Positions 42,457 to 51,219 of a stretch of 51,219 nt of DNA are shown here, one piece after another; the first letter of the stretch is position 1, and each line of letters begins with the position of its first letter. Position numbers and translations under genes: made by a program. Origin of the DNA: an aff. Roholtiella sp. LEGE 12411 (GTDB lineage: Bacteria > Cyanobacteriota > Cyanobacteriia > Cyanobacteriales > Nostocaceae). Location of the stretch: assembly GCF_015206995.1 (NCBI RefSeq), contig NZ_JADEXR010000032.1:1-51219 (forward strand), written 5' to 3'. The notes below the pieces were generated by a model. The model saw only the letters and a program-made list of their open reading frames with translations. It was not told the DNA's origin and ran no database searches.

Positions 42457-45123
42457 ATGTCAACTCTCGTCATCGTCGAATCTCCAACCAAAGCTCGTAC
42501 CATTCGCAACTACCTACCAAAAGACTATCGGGTAGAGGCATCTATGGGTCATGTGCGTGACCTACCCCAGTCGGCTAGTGAAATTCCCGCCAATGTCAAA
42601 GGGGAAACATGGGCGCAGCTTGGGGTGAATGTGGACGCCGACTTTGAACCGGTATATGTTGTCCCGAAAGATAAAAAGAAAATTGTCAGCCAGCTCAAAG
42701 AAGCTCTCAAAGATGTAGATGAACTAATTCTGGCAACAGACGAAGACCGGGAAGGTGAAAGCATTAGTTGGCATTTATACCAGCTGCTCAAGCCAAAAGT
42801 TCCGACAAAGCGGATGGTGTTTCACGAAATTACCCAAGACGCTATCAAAAAAGCTTTGAAAAACTGCCGTAGTATTGATGAGCAGTTGGTTCGTGCTCAA
42901 GAAACACGGCGGATTTTGGATCGACTGGTAGGCTACACCCTATCTCCACTTTTATGGAAAAAAATCGCCTGGGGATTATCCGCTGGGCGGGTACAATCTG
43001 TCGCTGTAAGACTTTTAGTTACTAAAGAACGCCAACGCCGTGCTTTCCATGAAGGCACATATTGGGATTTGAAAGCTAGCTTGGTTCAGGAAAAAGCTCC
43101 TTTTAGCTCTCAGTTGGTAACACTGGGAGGAACCAAAATAGCTAATGGCAGCGATTTCGACGCTGCGACCGGACAAATCACCGCAGGTCGAAATGTCCTA
43201 TTGCTCAACGAAGACCAAGCAGTAGCCCTCAAAGAACGCCTGACTGGGAAAACCTGGAGTGTCACCGACATTGAAGAACGCCCGGTAACACGAAAACCCG
43301 CGCCACCGTTTACTACCTCGACATTGCAACAAGAATCTAACCGGAAACTGCGCTTATCAGCACGAGACACGATGCGGATTGCTCAGAATTTGTACGAGCA
43401 GGGCTATATTACCTATATGCGGACAGATTCGGTGCATTTGTCGGATCAGGCGATCGCTGCTGCTCGTAGCTGTGTAGAAAAGCTTTACGGACAACAATAC
43501 CTCAGCCCCCAGCCTAGGCAATACACCACTAAATCCAAAGGCGCACAAGAGGCACACGAAGCAATTCGCCCAGCAGGTAGTACATTCCGCACACCCCAAG
43601 AAACTGGTTTGGGGGGTCGAGAGCTTGCTGTCTACGATTTGATTTGGAAGCGTACCGTCGCTTGCCAAATGGCTGATTCTCGCCAAACCCAAATTAGTGT
43701 GCAGTTGCAAGTTGAAGATGCCGGATTCCGTTCTTCTGGCAAGCGCATCGACTTTCCAGGATACTTACGCGCCTACGTTGAAGGATCAGACGATCCCGAA
43801 GCTGCACTAGAAGACCAAGAGGTCATCTTACCTAAACTGAAGGTAGGAGATCATCCGAATTGTACAGAACTAGAAGCAGTTGGGCATGAAACCCAACCAC
43901 CAGCTAGGTACACCGAAGCTACCTTGGTGAAAACCTTGGAAAGCGAAGGCATCGGTCGTCCTAGTACCTATGCCAGCATTATTGGCACAATCATCGACAA
44001 GGGTTATACCCAACTGGTTAGTAACGCTCTCATTCCCACCTTCACTGCCTTCGCTGTCACCGACTTGCTGGAAAAACATTTCCCAGATATCGTCGATCCC
44101 AGCTTTACCTCCAAGATGGAGCAAACTCTTGACGATATTGCTGAAGGTGAAGCTGCCTGGCTACCTTATTTGCGTGAATTTTATCTGGGAGAGAAAGGTC
44201 TAGAAACTCTGGTTAGAGAGCGAGAAAACCAAATTGATGCTACTAAAGCTAGGACTGTAGAACTAGAAAATTTAGATGCTAAAGTCCGCATTGGTAAATA
44301 TGGGCCGTACATTGAAGTCGAAAATGGTGATACTGTTATTACCGCTTCTATTCCCAAAGACCTAACACCAGCTGACCTCGATCCTAAACAAGTAGAAGTC
44401 CTGCTGCGGCAAAAAACTACCGGGCCTGACCAACTTGGTCGTCATCCCGAAACTGGCGAACCAATTTACGTGAAAATCGGTGCTTACGGCCCCTACGTCC
44501 AGTTGGGCGACAAGTCTGACGAAAACCCCAAGCCTAAACAAGCTTCGCTACCCAAAGGCGTCACCCCGGAAACTGTGACTCTGGACATGGCTGTTGGTCT
44601 TTTAGCGCTACCGCGGACATTGGGAGTCCATCCTGTTACTGGTGGCAAAATCCAAGCAAGTTTGGGACGCTTTGGCCCTTACGTCGTTCATGACCAAGGT
44701 AAGGAGGGGAAAGACTACCGCTCGCTCAAAGCTGCTGATAACGTCTTGACAATTTCTCTAGAGCGTGCATTAGAATTATTGTCCGAACCGAAAAAAGGAC
44801 GCAATTCCACCAACAGCAAGTCTAAGGCAGCCTTACGCGAATTGGGTACACACCCGGAAGATGGCGAACTAATCAACATCTACGATGGCCCATACGGCCC
44901 TTACATTAAACATGGCAAAACTAATGTGAGTATCCCAGAAGGTCAATCAGTGGAAGATATATCACTGTCTGCGGCGCTGAAATTGCTGGCAACTAAAGCA
45001 TCAACAGCAAAATCGACTCGTAAAACTAGTAAATCAACAAGTTCCCGATCTAAATCAACTACTAAGGCGTCAACCACCACTGCGAAAAAAACTGTTGCGA
45101 AAAAAAATGATGCAGAAGGTTAG
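42457..45123 (+). CDS. topA: DNA topoisomerase I
   Basis: An 888-residue type IA topoisomerase that relaxes negative supercoils. The TOPRIM domain opens with [17 protein letters not shown] and contains [15 protein letters not shown]. The catalytic Tyr is Y320 in YITYMRTDS. The C-terminal third has four repeats of the type [12 protein letters not shown] / [12 protein letters not shown] / [12 protein letters not shown] / [11 protein letters not shown] instead of Cys4 zinc fingers. A Lys/Ser/Thr-rich tail ([20 protein letters not shown]) probably contacts DNA, a common arrangement in cyanobacteria. The ATG at 42457 is the conserved start. A strong palindromic terminator follows. Confidence 0.97.
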   Translation: MSTLVIVESPTKARTIRNYLPKDYRVEASMGHVRDLPQSASEIPANVKGETWAQLGVNVDADFEPVYVVPKDKKKIVSQLKEALKDVDELILATDEDREGESISWHLYQLLKPKVPTKRMVFHEITQDAIKKALKNCRSIDEQLVRAQETRRILDRLVGYTLSPLLWKKIAWGLSAGRVQSVAVRLLVTKERQRRAFHEGTYWDLKASLVQEKAPFSSQLVTLGGTKIANGSDFDAATGQITAGRNVLLLNEDQAVALKERLTGKTWSVTDIEERPVTRKPAPPFTTSTLQQESNRKLRLSARDTMRIAQNLYEQGYITYMRTDSVHLSDQAIAAARSCVEKLYGQQYLSPQPRQYTTKSKGAQEAHEAIRPAGSTFRTPQETGLGGRELAVYDLIWKRTVACQMADSRQTQISVQLQVEDAGFRSSGKRIDFPGYLRAYVEGSDDPEAALEDQEVILPKLKVGDHPNCTELEAVGHETQPPARYTEATLVKTLESEGIGRPSTYASIIGTIIDKGYTQLVSNALIPTFTAFAVTDLLEKHFPDIVDPSFTSKMEQTLDDIAEGEAAWLPYLREFYLGEKGLETLVRERENQIDATKARTVELENLDAKVRIGKYGPYIEVENGDTVITASIPKDLTPADLDPKQVEVLLRQKTTGPDQLGRHPETGEPIYVKIGAYGPYVQLGDKSDENPKPKQASLPKGVTPETVTLDMAVGLLALPRTLGVHPVTGGKIQASLGRFGPYVVHDQGKEGKDYRSLKAADNVLTISLERALELLSEPKKGRNSTNSKSKAALRELGTHPEDGELINIYDGPYGPYIKHGKTNVSIPEGQSVEDISLSAALKLLATKASTAKSTRKTSKSTSSRSKSTTKASTTTAKKTVAKKNDAEG

Positions 45124-45126
45124 TTA

Positions 45127-45170
45127 GGAGTACAGACGCGATTAATCGCGTCTGTACACGATTTTTTTTG
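45127..45170 (+). terminator. topA terminator (perfect palindrome plus T-tract)
   Basis: GTACAGACGCGATT is followed directly by its complement AATCGCGTCTGTAC (14 bp, no spacer), then ACGATTTTTTTT. It lies four bases after the topA stop. Confidence 0.85.
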
Positions 45171-45425
45171 ACCATTCACTCATGACTAAAGACCACTGAC
45201 GACATAATCAAAAATACCTGTCCTTACTGAGTGTAGTCCAGTAGGTTGCTAATGTGATACTCTAAGAATTAAGGTAGAAGACAAAACCAAATTTGAGAAG
45301 TGGCTAATGTCCCAAAGACGGGAGAGTATATCAGCCCGGTTGGAAGCCAGAGGTGCGAAAATACGTTAGTTGCTGCGTGCCTGTTAATCAAAAATTGAGG
45401 TATCATCTCAGGAGCGGTCAGTTCA
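45171..45425. other. Intergenic region before the aroQ cluster
   Basis: A 20-codon frame MSQRRESISARLEARGAKIR (45307-45369) could be a leader peptide, but support is thin. No known riboswitch is recognised. Confidence 0.35.
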
Positions 45426-45566
45426 ATGGACTATATAGAAAAGGTGCTGGAAAAGCTTAAGGAATTAGCACGGAAGCTAATAGAAAGCCTGCTAGGGCCA
45501 GAGGCTGAGCCGGAGCCGGAACTGATTCCGATTCCTGTAAACGAGCGATCGCGCCGTCGCCAGTAG
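45426..45566 (+). CDS. Small 46-residue protein upstream of aroQ
   Basis: [20 protein letters not shown] forms a strong amphipathic helix, followed by an alternating Pro/Glu stretch ([17 protein letters not shown]) and a basic end (RSRRRQ). The sequence CTCAGGAGCGGTC gives an AGGAG ribosome site 12 bases before the ATG. The stop is 19 bases before aroQ, so translation coupling is likely. It is too ordered in composition to be chance. Function unknown. Confidence 0.65.
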   Translation: MDYIEKVLEKLKELARKLIESLLGPEAEPEPELIPIPVNERSRRRQ

Positions 45567-45585
45567 CCTAAAGGTACTATCAACA

Positions 45586-46038
45586 TTGCAACCCCTAAGC
45601 ATTCTAGTATTGCATGGGCCTAATCTAAATTTGTTAGGACAAAGAGAACCAGGAATTTATGGCTCTTTGACTCTACCTGAAATTAATAGCCTGTTAGAAG
45701 AAGAAGCAGTAAAGTTACAGGCAAAAACTTATCCTGTGCAATCAAACCATGAAGGTATTTTGGTAGATACTATTCATGAAGGATTGGGACGGTATCAGGG
45801 AGTTTTGATTAATGCAGGAGCGTACACCCATACAAGTGTAGCTTTGCGAGACGCGATCGCAGCTGTTAACTTACCTACAGTAGAAGTACATCTAAGTAAT
45901 ATTTACCGCCGAGAAGATTTTCGCCATCATTCGTACATCGCTCCAGTGGCTATCGGACAAATAAGTGGTTTTGGCGTTCATAGTTACTTGTTAGGCTTAC
46001 AGGCTTTAGTGCATTTTTTAAGAAAAGATCAGGTGTGA
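45586..46038 (+). CDS. aroQ: 3-dehydroquinate dehydratase, type II
   Basis: A 150-residue dodecameric shikimate-pathway enzyme converting 3-dehydroquinate to 3-dehydroshikimate. Active-site motifs: [17 protein letters not shown] with the catalytic Tyr, [16 protein letters not shown], and [17 protein letters not shown] with the catalytic His region. Length normal. The start is TTG at 45586, directly followed by [12 protein letters not shown]; no ATG fits. Preceded at 19 bases by the small helical protein, so expression is probably linked. Confidence 0.95.
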   Translation: MQPLSILVLHGPNLNLLGQREPGIYGSLTLPEINSLLEEEAVKLQAKTYPVQSNHEGILVDTIHEGLGRYQGVLINAGAYTHTSVALRDAIAAVNLPTVEVHLSNIYRREDFRHHSYIAPVAIGQISGFGVHSYLLGLQALVHFLRKDQV

Positions 46039-46151
46039 ACAAGACGTTCTCGAAAACTTGAGGCTTCTTGGAAATGAAGCTATTAACTTTTTGTGAAGTC
46101 AGGGTAGGATAAAGTATTAAACGTTTTAACCTGCCATACTTCAGAAATTTT

Positions 46152-47108
46152 ATGCGCTACTCTGTTGTAAGTCGATTTAGAGGCACTTTACTAGGAGCAA
46201 TCCTAGGGGAAAGTTTAGCCTCTAATCGTGAAACAAAGTCTGAGAGTTGCCTGCATTTCGGCAAAATGGCAATTCTAGGTACTAAAAGTTTAATAACACT
46301 CGGCAGATTAGATTTAAATGACTGGATAGCGCTTCAACACAAAGAATATCCTCATTTAGACGCAACTGATATCAGCTCAATAGAAGTAATTCTTGCTACA
46401 TTACCAGTGGCACTTTTTTTTCACGACAATACAATTAAACTACGACAAAATTTGCTGCGTGTGCTACAAATCTGGGAGGATGACCCAGTGGTACGAGATG
46501 GAACACTAGCAATAGGGTATGCCATCGCTCAATCCCTCAATGAAAAACTTCACCCACTAACTCTTATCCCACAAACAATTTCTTTTCTCGGAGAAACGCC
46601 GACATCAGTACCACAACAATTATTAAAAGTTCATGCTTTGCTAACTCAAGGATCTGGATTAGAAAGAGCACAAGCCGAGTTGAATCGGGAAGAAAAGCTG
46701 AGTAACATCATTGCTATGGCATTTTACTGCTTTCTCAGTACCTTGGAAGACTTTCGCCTTGCGGTTTTGCGAGCGACTCACAGTAGCAATTCCCAGGTGC
46801 AAGAAACTACACGTCTAAGCCTACAAGCTACAGGTGCAATTACTGGAGCTTTATCTGGGGCATATAACAGTACAGAAGGTATTCCTGTAAATTGGTGGGG
46901 CTTAGTCTCACAAGCAAATTTAACAACACGGGGACTGACCAACTTTTCCCAAATGCTAGAATTAGCTGATGCGCTTTTGGCTGTGTGGTCAGGAGTGTAT
47001 GACTTCACTCTAAATCCCAGCGAGTTAAAAGAGGACAGATGTGCCATATTTTTGGATGTGGCTCCGCTTTCCGTCTACGCAGCCCCTCGTGTCATCCGAT
47101 CGCGTTAA
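46152..47108 (+). CDS. ADP-ribosylglycohydrolase-like protein lacking the catalytic aspartates
   Basis: A 318-residue helical protein. The start RFRGTLLGAILGESLAS parallels the RFRGALLGLAVGDALG entry helix of ADP-ribosylglycohydrolases. SLQATGAITGALSGAYNSTE followed by GIPVNWW parallels the GGDADTTAAVTGGLAG..GIPQQW end of the active enzyme at 30166. The Asp residues of the GDALG, DDSS and DADTT motifs are all replaced, so it should not hydrolyse ADP-ribose by the usual mechanism. The frame is intact. It may be a binding or regulatory protein. It lies between aroQ and the PgpH-type gene, all rightward. Confidence 0.65.
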   Translation: MRYSVVSRFRGTLLGAILGESLASNRETKSESCLHFGKMAILGTKSLITLGRLDLNDWIALQHKEYPHLDATDISSIEVILATLPVALFFHDNTIKLRQNLLRVLQIWEDDPVVRDGTLAIGYAIAQSLNEKLHPLTLIPQTISFLGETPTSVPQQLLKVHALLTQGSGLERAQAELNREEKLSNIIAMAFYCFLSTLEDFRLAVLRATHSSNSQVQETTRLSLQATGAITGALSGAYNSTEGIPVNWWGLVSQANLTTRGLTNFSQMLELADALLAVWSGVYDFTLNPSELKEDRCAIFLDVAPLSVYAAPRVIRSR

Positions 47109-47369
47109 TGCTATTCTCGCTAAACAACAGTGTGGTTGTGAAATGTCAAATACCACCAATCAAACCAGTATTGAGAAAGTTTAGTAGTTTTACACACCAC
47201 AATTACTTGACAAACCCTCAACCTTAGTGTGTAGGTAGCTATTGTGGCAAATCGGCTTCAACCAGCTCCCACCACCGAAGTTGCGATAACGGAAGCCGCA
47301 GATCGGACTTTTCTTCGGATTGTCTTATTTTGAGCGATCAAAGTCAGCAACTGCACGCAGACAGAGGTA

Positions 47370-50081
47370 ATGAAAACGCAGCAATTTTTGCAGTTCTTGA
47401 CCCAGCAATTGACTTCCTGGCGGCGACAGTACAAAGCGCTACGTCGTAAAGGAAAGTTGTTTGGAAAAAGGAGAAGTCCCGACATTCAAAGCTATATAGA
47501 AAAACTTCAAAAGACTTTCCTTAGCAATTTACTTCTGTATTTTCCAAAGACCAGTGACAAAGGCGGATACCGAAAACCAGAAATAGCCTTAAAGTCAATG
47601 GCAAAATCGGTCAAAACTAACAGAGGCATTCATACAATCTTTTTAAGTTGGGTGCATAAACAGCGTTCCTCTGTAATTTTGGCGATCGCTGTCGTAACTC
47701 TAACAGGTATTATCGGGCATAAATTCTACAACCAGCCTCAATTGAAAGTAGGAACTCCTGCGCCACAGACGATTAAAGCACCCTACACAGCTAGCATCGA
47801 AAATAAGAAAAAAACAGAAGCCCAGCGCAAAGCCGTCAGTAAAAGTTCCATCTCAGTGTTGATGGTCGATGTGCGAATGAATCAACAAATCCACCAATAC
47901 TTACAACAACTTTTGGATAATGGCGACGAAATCCGTGCGGTTGCTGGATCGTTTCCTTTTTTTGATACTTTAGTTTTACCTATCTCTATTCAGCGTTACC
48001 TCCGCTCATGTCCCGAACCAGAATGGCGAGCACTGCAACTTGCTTTAGAAAATACTAAAAATAATCAGAAAAAAGGCGCAGCACAACAAACCTTAAGAAC
48101 ATCCACAAATGCACCCAATCAGGAACGCCAGCGGCGTACCAAAGTGGCTCCAGTTGAGCAAACTGGTGCATGGTGGAACGTATCCACAGAGCTATCTCCA
48201 GAGGACGCAAAATCCATTGATTTTTCTCAAAACATTAACTTCATTCAAGCAGTGGCAGAGCTACAAGCTTACCGCGTCACAACTTCCGAGAAAAACTTGT
48301 CCTCATTAATTGCTCAAATATCTCAAGCACGCCAAGCATATACCCAAGCCACTGCTAAACTTTTACAGTTAGAGACACTCAACCCAGAAACAGTATACGA
48401 GGAAACTGTTCTATTGGACTTGTCAGATGGGGAGTGGCTAAAAACACAAACGGGAATCCATGAAAGTGCTGAGCGGATTCTTACCCAAGGTATTCCATCC
48501 GGCCTGCCAAAAAATATTTTACAGGATGCAGTAAACCTGCAAGTGCAGACATTTGTACCAAAAGACGCTGAATCATTAGCAAGCAAATTGCTATTAACTG
48601 TACTCCAGCCAAATCTCAAAGATGATCAAGAACAAACGAGACAACAAGCTAAAAAGGCAGTTGATGGGGTGACACCTGTGATGGTGGAGGTGCGCTATGG
48701 TGAGGTGATTGTTAGCAAAAAACAGCTGATTAATGCCTGGAATTTTGAGGTGCTGGAGCATTATCGCTTGATTCGTCGAGAAGTTAATTGGCTGGAGTTG
48801 ACGAAGTTAGGAGGCGTTGTTACGGTTGCAGTTGGCATTTTTGCCTGGGTAGAACGCCATATCAAGAACAAATTGCGACAACGCGATCGCTTATTGGTAT
48901 TGCTGCTTACCGTGAGTACGCCAGGACTAATAACGATGGGTATACCGTATACCTCTTGGAGCGCCATCGGTTTATTGTTGGGTAGCTTCTACGGCCCCAC
49001 TTTGGGTTTGACAGTTGTAGGACTGTTATTAGTGTTATTAGGAATTAGCCTGGACATCAGCAAGATTTCGCTTTTTACTGGTGCTGCGGGAGGAATATTA
49101 GGGAGTTACTTGGCACAACAACTGCGATCGCGTGAAGAATTGGCATTATTGGGTATTGCCATTGCCTTAACTCAAGGCGGCATTTACCTAATTATTAACC
49201 TGTTAATCGGTGAAGCGTTTGGTTCAAACTGGTATATCGTACTTCGAGAAGCAGCACTATTTGCTTTATCCGGCTTAGCTTGGAGTGTTGTAGCTTTGGG
49301 CTTAAGTCCTTATCTAGAAAAACTATTTGATTTAGTTACCTCTATTCGTTTAGCAGAACTAGCGAACCCTAATCGTCCTTTGTTAAAACGACTTGCTACT
49401 GAAACTCCTGGAACTTTTCAGCACACCCTGTTTGTGTCTACTCTTGCGGAAGCTGCTGCTAAAAAATTGGGATGCAATGTCGAACTGGTAAGAGCCGGCA
49501 CATTATATCACGATATTGGCAAAATGCACGACCCCCTTGCTTTTATTGAAAATCAAATGGGGGGCCCAAATAAACACGATACAGAAATTAGCGATCCTTG
49601 GAAGAGTGCAGAAGTTATCAAAAAGCACGTTAGTGAAGGGTTGGTAATGGCGCGTAAACACCTTTTGCCTACTGCAATTCAAGCTTTTATACCAGAGCAT
49701 CAGGGAACGATGCTGATTGCTTATTTTTATCACCAAGCTCAGCAAATGGCGCAGGAAGACCCTAGTTTAACAGTAGACGAGGCAGATTTTCGCTACGATG
49801 GCCCAATTCCCCAGTCACGGGAAACGGGAATTGTGATGTTGGCAGATTCTTGTGAGGCGGCGCTGCGATCGCTCAAAGACGCCTCGCCAGAACAAGCTTT
49901 AACGATGCTGAACAACATCCTCCGTGCCAGATGGCAAGATGATCAAATGGTAAATTCTGGGATAACACGCAAAGAAATGTCAAAGATTGCCCAAATTTTT
50001 GTGGAAGTTTGGCAGCAATTCCATCATAAACGTATTGCTTATCCTAAGTTACAGGCTAGGAATACTGTGCAGAATTCGTAA
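47370..50081 (+). CDS. 7TM-HD phosphohydrolase, PgpH-type (probable c-di-AMP phosphodiesterase)
   Basis: A 903-residue membrane protein. A basic cytoplasmic N-terminus (1-98) precedes a first helix at about 100-117. A large extracytoplasmic 7TMR-HDED domain (about 130-475) follows, then seven membrane helices (about 478-665) and a cytoplasmic HD domain with TFQHTLFVS, LYHDIGKMHDP (H714, D715), NKHDTEIS and IPEHQGT. Listeria PgpH of this architecture cleaves c-di-AMP, which governs potassium and osmotic balance; cyanobacterial orthologues are expected to do the same. All metal-binding His/Asp positions I can locate are intact. Confidence 0.92.
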   Translation: MKTQQFLQFLTQQLTSWRRQYKALRRKGKLFGKRRSPDIQSYIEKLQKTFLSNLLLYFPKTSDKGGYRKPEIALKSMAKSVKTNRGIHTIFLSWVHKQRSSVILAIAVVTLTGIIGHKFYNQPQLKVGTPAPQTIKAPYTASIENKKKTEAQRKAVSKSSISVLMVDVRMNQQIHQYLQQLLDNGDEIRAVAGSFPFFDTLVLPISIQRYLRSCPEPEWRALQLALENTKNNQKKGAAQQTLRTSTNAPNQERQRRTKVAPVEQTGAWWNVSTELSPEDAKSIDFSQNINFIQAVAELQAYRVTTSEKNLSSLIAQISQARQAYTQATAKLLQLETLNPETVYEETVLLDLSDGEWLKTQTGIHESAERILTQGIPSGLPKNILQDAVNLQVQTFVPKDAESLASKLLLTVLQPNLKDDQEQTRQQAKKAVDGVTPVMVEVRYGEVIVSKKQLINAWNFEVLEHYRLIRREVNWLELTKLGGVVTVAVGIFAWVERHIKNKLRQRDRLLVLLLTVSTPGLITMGIPYTSWSAIGLLLGSFYGPTLGLTVVGLLLVLLGISLDISKISLFTGAAGGILGSYLAQQLRSREELALLGIAIALTQGGIYLIINLLIGEAFGSNWYIVLREAALFALSGLAWSVVALGLSPYLEKLFDLVTSIRLAELANPNRPLLKRLATETPGTFQHTLFVSTLAEAAAKKLGCNVELVRAGTLYHDIGKMHDPLAFIENQMGGPNKHDTEISDPWKSAEVIKKHVSEGLVMARKHLLPTAIQAFIPEHQGTMLIAYFYHQAQQMAQEDPSLTVDEADFRYDGPIPQSRETGIVMLADSCEAALRSLKDASPEQALTMLNNILRARWQDDQMVNSGITRKEMSKIAQIFVEVWQQFHHKRIAYPKLQARNTVQNS

Positions 50082-50185
50082 TTCATCTTTGAGTGAATCA
50101 GTTCAGTGTTGAGTTTTTTTTGACTATTATTATTTCCTAACTTATCAATTTTAAAACCCGAAGAAATTATTAGGACTTAAACAAA

Positions 50186-50392
50186 ATGGCTACTTTAACT
50201 ATTCGTTTACCAGACGATAAGCACAACAGATTAAAATAGCTTGCTCAAGCCAAAGGTATAAGGCTAACGTATATTACGCTTCAGCCCATACATCTTGTAT
50301 GTATAGATGATCGAACCAGCTATCTTTATGTTTTGGCTGGAAGTACTGAGAATCTTAAGTTCCAAATTACGCCGGATGGAGAGGTGTTCTAA
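50186..50392 (+). pseudogene. Chimeric antitoxin/DUF6888-like remnant
   Basis: One frame, interrupted only by TAG at 50237-50239. Codons 1-25 read MATLTIRLPDDKHNRLK-stop-LAQAKGI, the start of a ribbon-helix-helix antitoxin, with Glu normally at the stop. The rest (ITLQPIHLVCIDDRTSYLYV ending FQITPDGEVF) resembles the C-terminus of DUF6888 proteins, which usually precede DUF6887 genes. The final TAA overlaps the next ATG as TAATG. It looks like a deletion fusion of two small genes. Confidence 0.6.
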
Positions 50393-50616
50393 TGAATCAA
50401 GTCAATTATGCAGCCATGTCTGATGAGGAATTGAGGCAATATTTTCTCCTACATCGTGAGGACAAAATAGCTCTACGAGCATATCTGGATAGACTTGGCG
50501 ATCGTCCACGCAATATCATAACAACTGTAGATGATCCCGACTTTGATGCCAAAATTCAGGCAGCAGTTTTAAAGCAGATGCAAGCAGCAGGCAATGATGG
50601 TGAGACGGCGATCTAA
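50392..50616 (+). CDS. DUF6887-like small protein
   Basis: A 74-residue acidic helical protein (MNQVNYAAMSDEELRQYFLL; RAYLDRLGDRP; DDPDFDAKIQAAVLKQM), fitting the DUF6887 family found in cyanobacterial two-gene cassettes with DUF6888 that resemble toxin-antitoxin pairs. The upstream partner is broken, but this frame is intact and coupled to it by TAATG. The family assignment is from memory. Confidence 0.65.
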   Translation: MNQVNYAAMSDEELRQYFLLHREDKIALRAYLDRLGDRPRNIITTVDDPDFDAKIQAAVLKQMQAAGNDGETAI

Positions 50617-50884
50617 CAATCTTGGTGCAGCAGACAGTGACGACAAAATCACAACTGAGCAAAAGTGTTGCGATGTCGTGACTTAATCTCCCCCAATTGC
50701 GATGTCTACGACGGGCTTTGCCTACGCATATCTGTTGATAATCTTGTTAAGAGGTTTTTTTGAGGTGCGATCACAGTTTCCCACATAACCTAAGCGCTTG
50801 GGTTTATCAAGTGATACCCAACTTTTTTCTAGGTAAAACCAAGGATTGACACTCCCCGGCATAAATGCACGGGGATTCTTGAAT
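50617..50884. other. Intergenic region with IS right-end sequences
   Basis: TCTACGACGGGCTTTGCCTACGC near 50705 is a dispersed-repeat type. CTCCCCGGCATAAATGCACG then GGGGATTC (about 50851-50878) forms a CCCCG/CGGGG hairpin just beyond the tnpB stop, as at the right end of IS200/IS605 elements. Confidence 0.5.
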
Positions 50885-51219
50885 CTAAGACATAACTTGC
50901 TCAATCAGGCTTTCGCCAAAAAGAGTAGAGGTTTCATCTCCGCAAGCGTTGCCTACATCAAGTGCAGAGGTTCCTGTATGCCCTACAGTACCCAATCCCC
51001 GACTAAGGATATTTCTAGCTGCGTTTTCATCCCTATCCAAAACACATCCACACGAACATACATGCGTTCTAGTGGATAGTGTTTTCTTGACAATGACACC
51101 GCAGCTAGAGCATTCTTGACTAGTGTATTGCGGATTAACCGCAACCGTGACCCGTTTAAATACTTTTCCAAAGTATTCAACCCAGACACGAAACTGATAC
51201 CAAGAAGCGTCATTAATAG
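50885..51219 (-). CDS. tnpB: TnpB (IS200/IS605-family RNA-guided nuclease), C-terminal part
   Basis: Reading leftward from the window edge: INDASWYQFRVWVEYFGKVF, then NPQYTSQECSSCGVIVKKTL, THVCSCGCVLDRDENAARNI and EQVMS-stop. The four Cys form the TnpB zinc finger (CSSC and CSCGC), and DRDENAA holds the last RuvC Asp. The 5' part lies outside the window, so intactness is unknown. The first in-window codon is at 51217. Confidence 0.85.
   Translation of the reverse strand, partial: INDASWYQFRVWVEYFGKVFKRVTVAVNPQYTSQECSSCGVIVKKTLSTRTHVCSCGCVLDRDENAARNILSRGLGTVGHTGTSALDVGNACGDETSTLFGESLIEQVMS

Noticed and set aside
50983-51213. 76-codon leftward frame at the right edge
   Set aside because: It is the wrong frame over TnpB; the +1 neighbour shows the CSSC/CSCGC zinc finger and DRDENAA motif.

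Overview
The window reads as chromosomal DNA of a filamentous, probably Nostocales, cyanobacterium. The evidence is the dense scatter of the HIP1 octamer GCGATCGC, the heptamer-type tandem repeats (CAATGCCC / GGGCATTG), many small inverted-repeat elements, and cyanobacterial genes: ndhB, ferredoxin-type sulfite reductase, a four-cysteine-free topA, a PgpH-type HD protein and a VTE6/DUF92 protein. No phage or plasmid backbone is visible. Housekeeping genes are spaced by AT-rich DNA littered with mobile-element debris.

Layout. 0.2-9 kb: a GAF-SpoIIE phosphatase, a GT1 glycosyltransferase, an inverted-repeat element with a clear 7-bp target duplication, a decayed tyrosine recombinase, a VWA-beta-trefoil protein of unusual composition, an MDR dehydrogenase, a zinc-ribbon miniprotein and a GT4 glycosyltransferase cut by an in-frame UGA at a tryptophan position. 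9-20 kb: exonuclease III, an atypical SDR, then a type 1 secretion neighbourhood: an HlyD adaptor flanked by inverted tandem-repeat arrays, a signal-less subtilase, an SPFH protein paired with a ribbon-helix-helix protein, and an operon of a parvulin-type isomerase and an HlyB-like ABC exporter with a degenerate C39 domain. 20-30 kb: VTE6-like protein, VOC protein, lipase, an Ala/Lys-rich protein bracketed by two copies of one inverted-repeat element, an RTX-type protein (a possible exporter substrate), a broken HigB-like toxin with its intact antitoxin, rsmE, sulfite reductase with a C-terminal ribbon-helix-helix tail, and an outer-membrane protein gene split by a small element.

30-40 kb: an ADP-ribosylglycohydrolase, a cluster of toxin-antitoxin loci (RelE-like remnant with antitoxin, HicBA), a CHAT-domain remnant, an apparent operon ending in cutA, tRNA-Arg(UCU), an element carrying a near-consensus Fur box, ftsH and a truncated transposase. 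40-51 kb: ndhB, topA, a 46-residue ORF, aroQ, a degenerate ADP-ribosylglycohydrolase-like protein, PgpH-like HD protein, a chimeric antitoxin remnant with a DUF6887-like gene, and a TnpB C-terminus running off the end.

The most interesting signals are the secretion neighbourhood (adaptor, exporter, folding factor and two leaderless candidate cargoes within 14 kb), small elements that sit exactly at gene breakpoints (toxin, CHAT, OMP, transposase), a Fur-box-like palindrome at the centre of one such element, sulfite reductase fused to a DNA-binding-type tail, and two independent UGA codons at tryptophan positions. I ran no searches; family names come from reading motifs.
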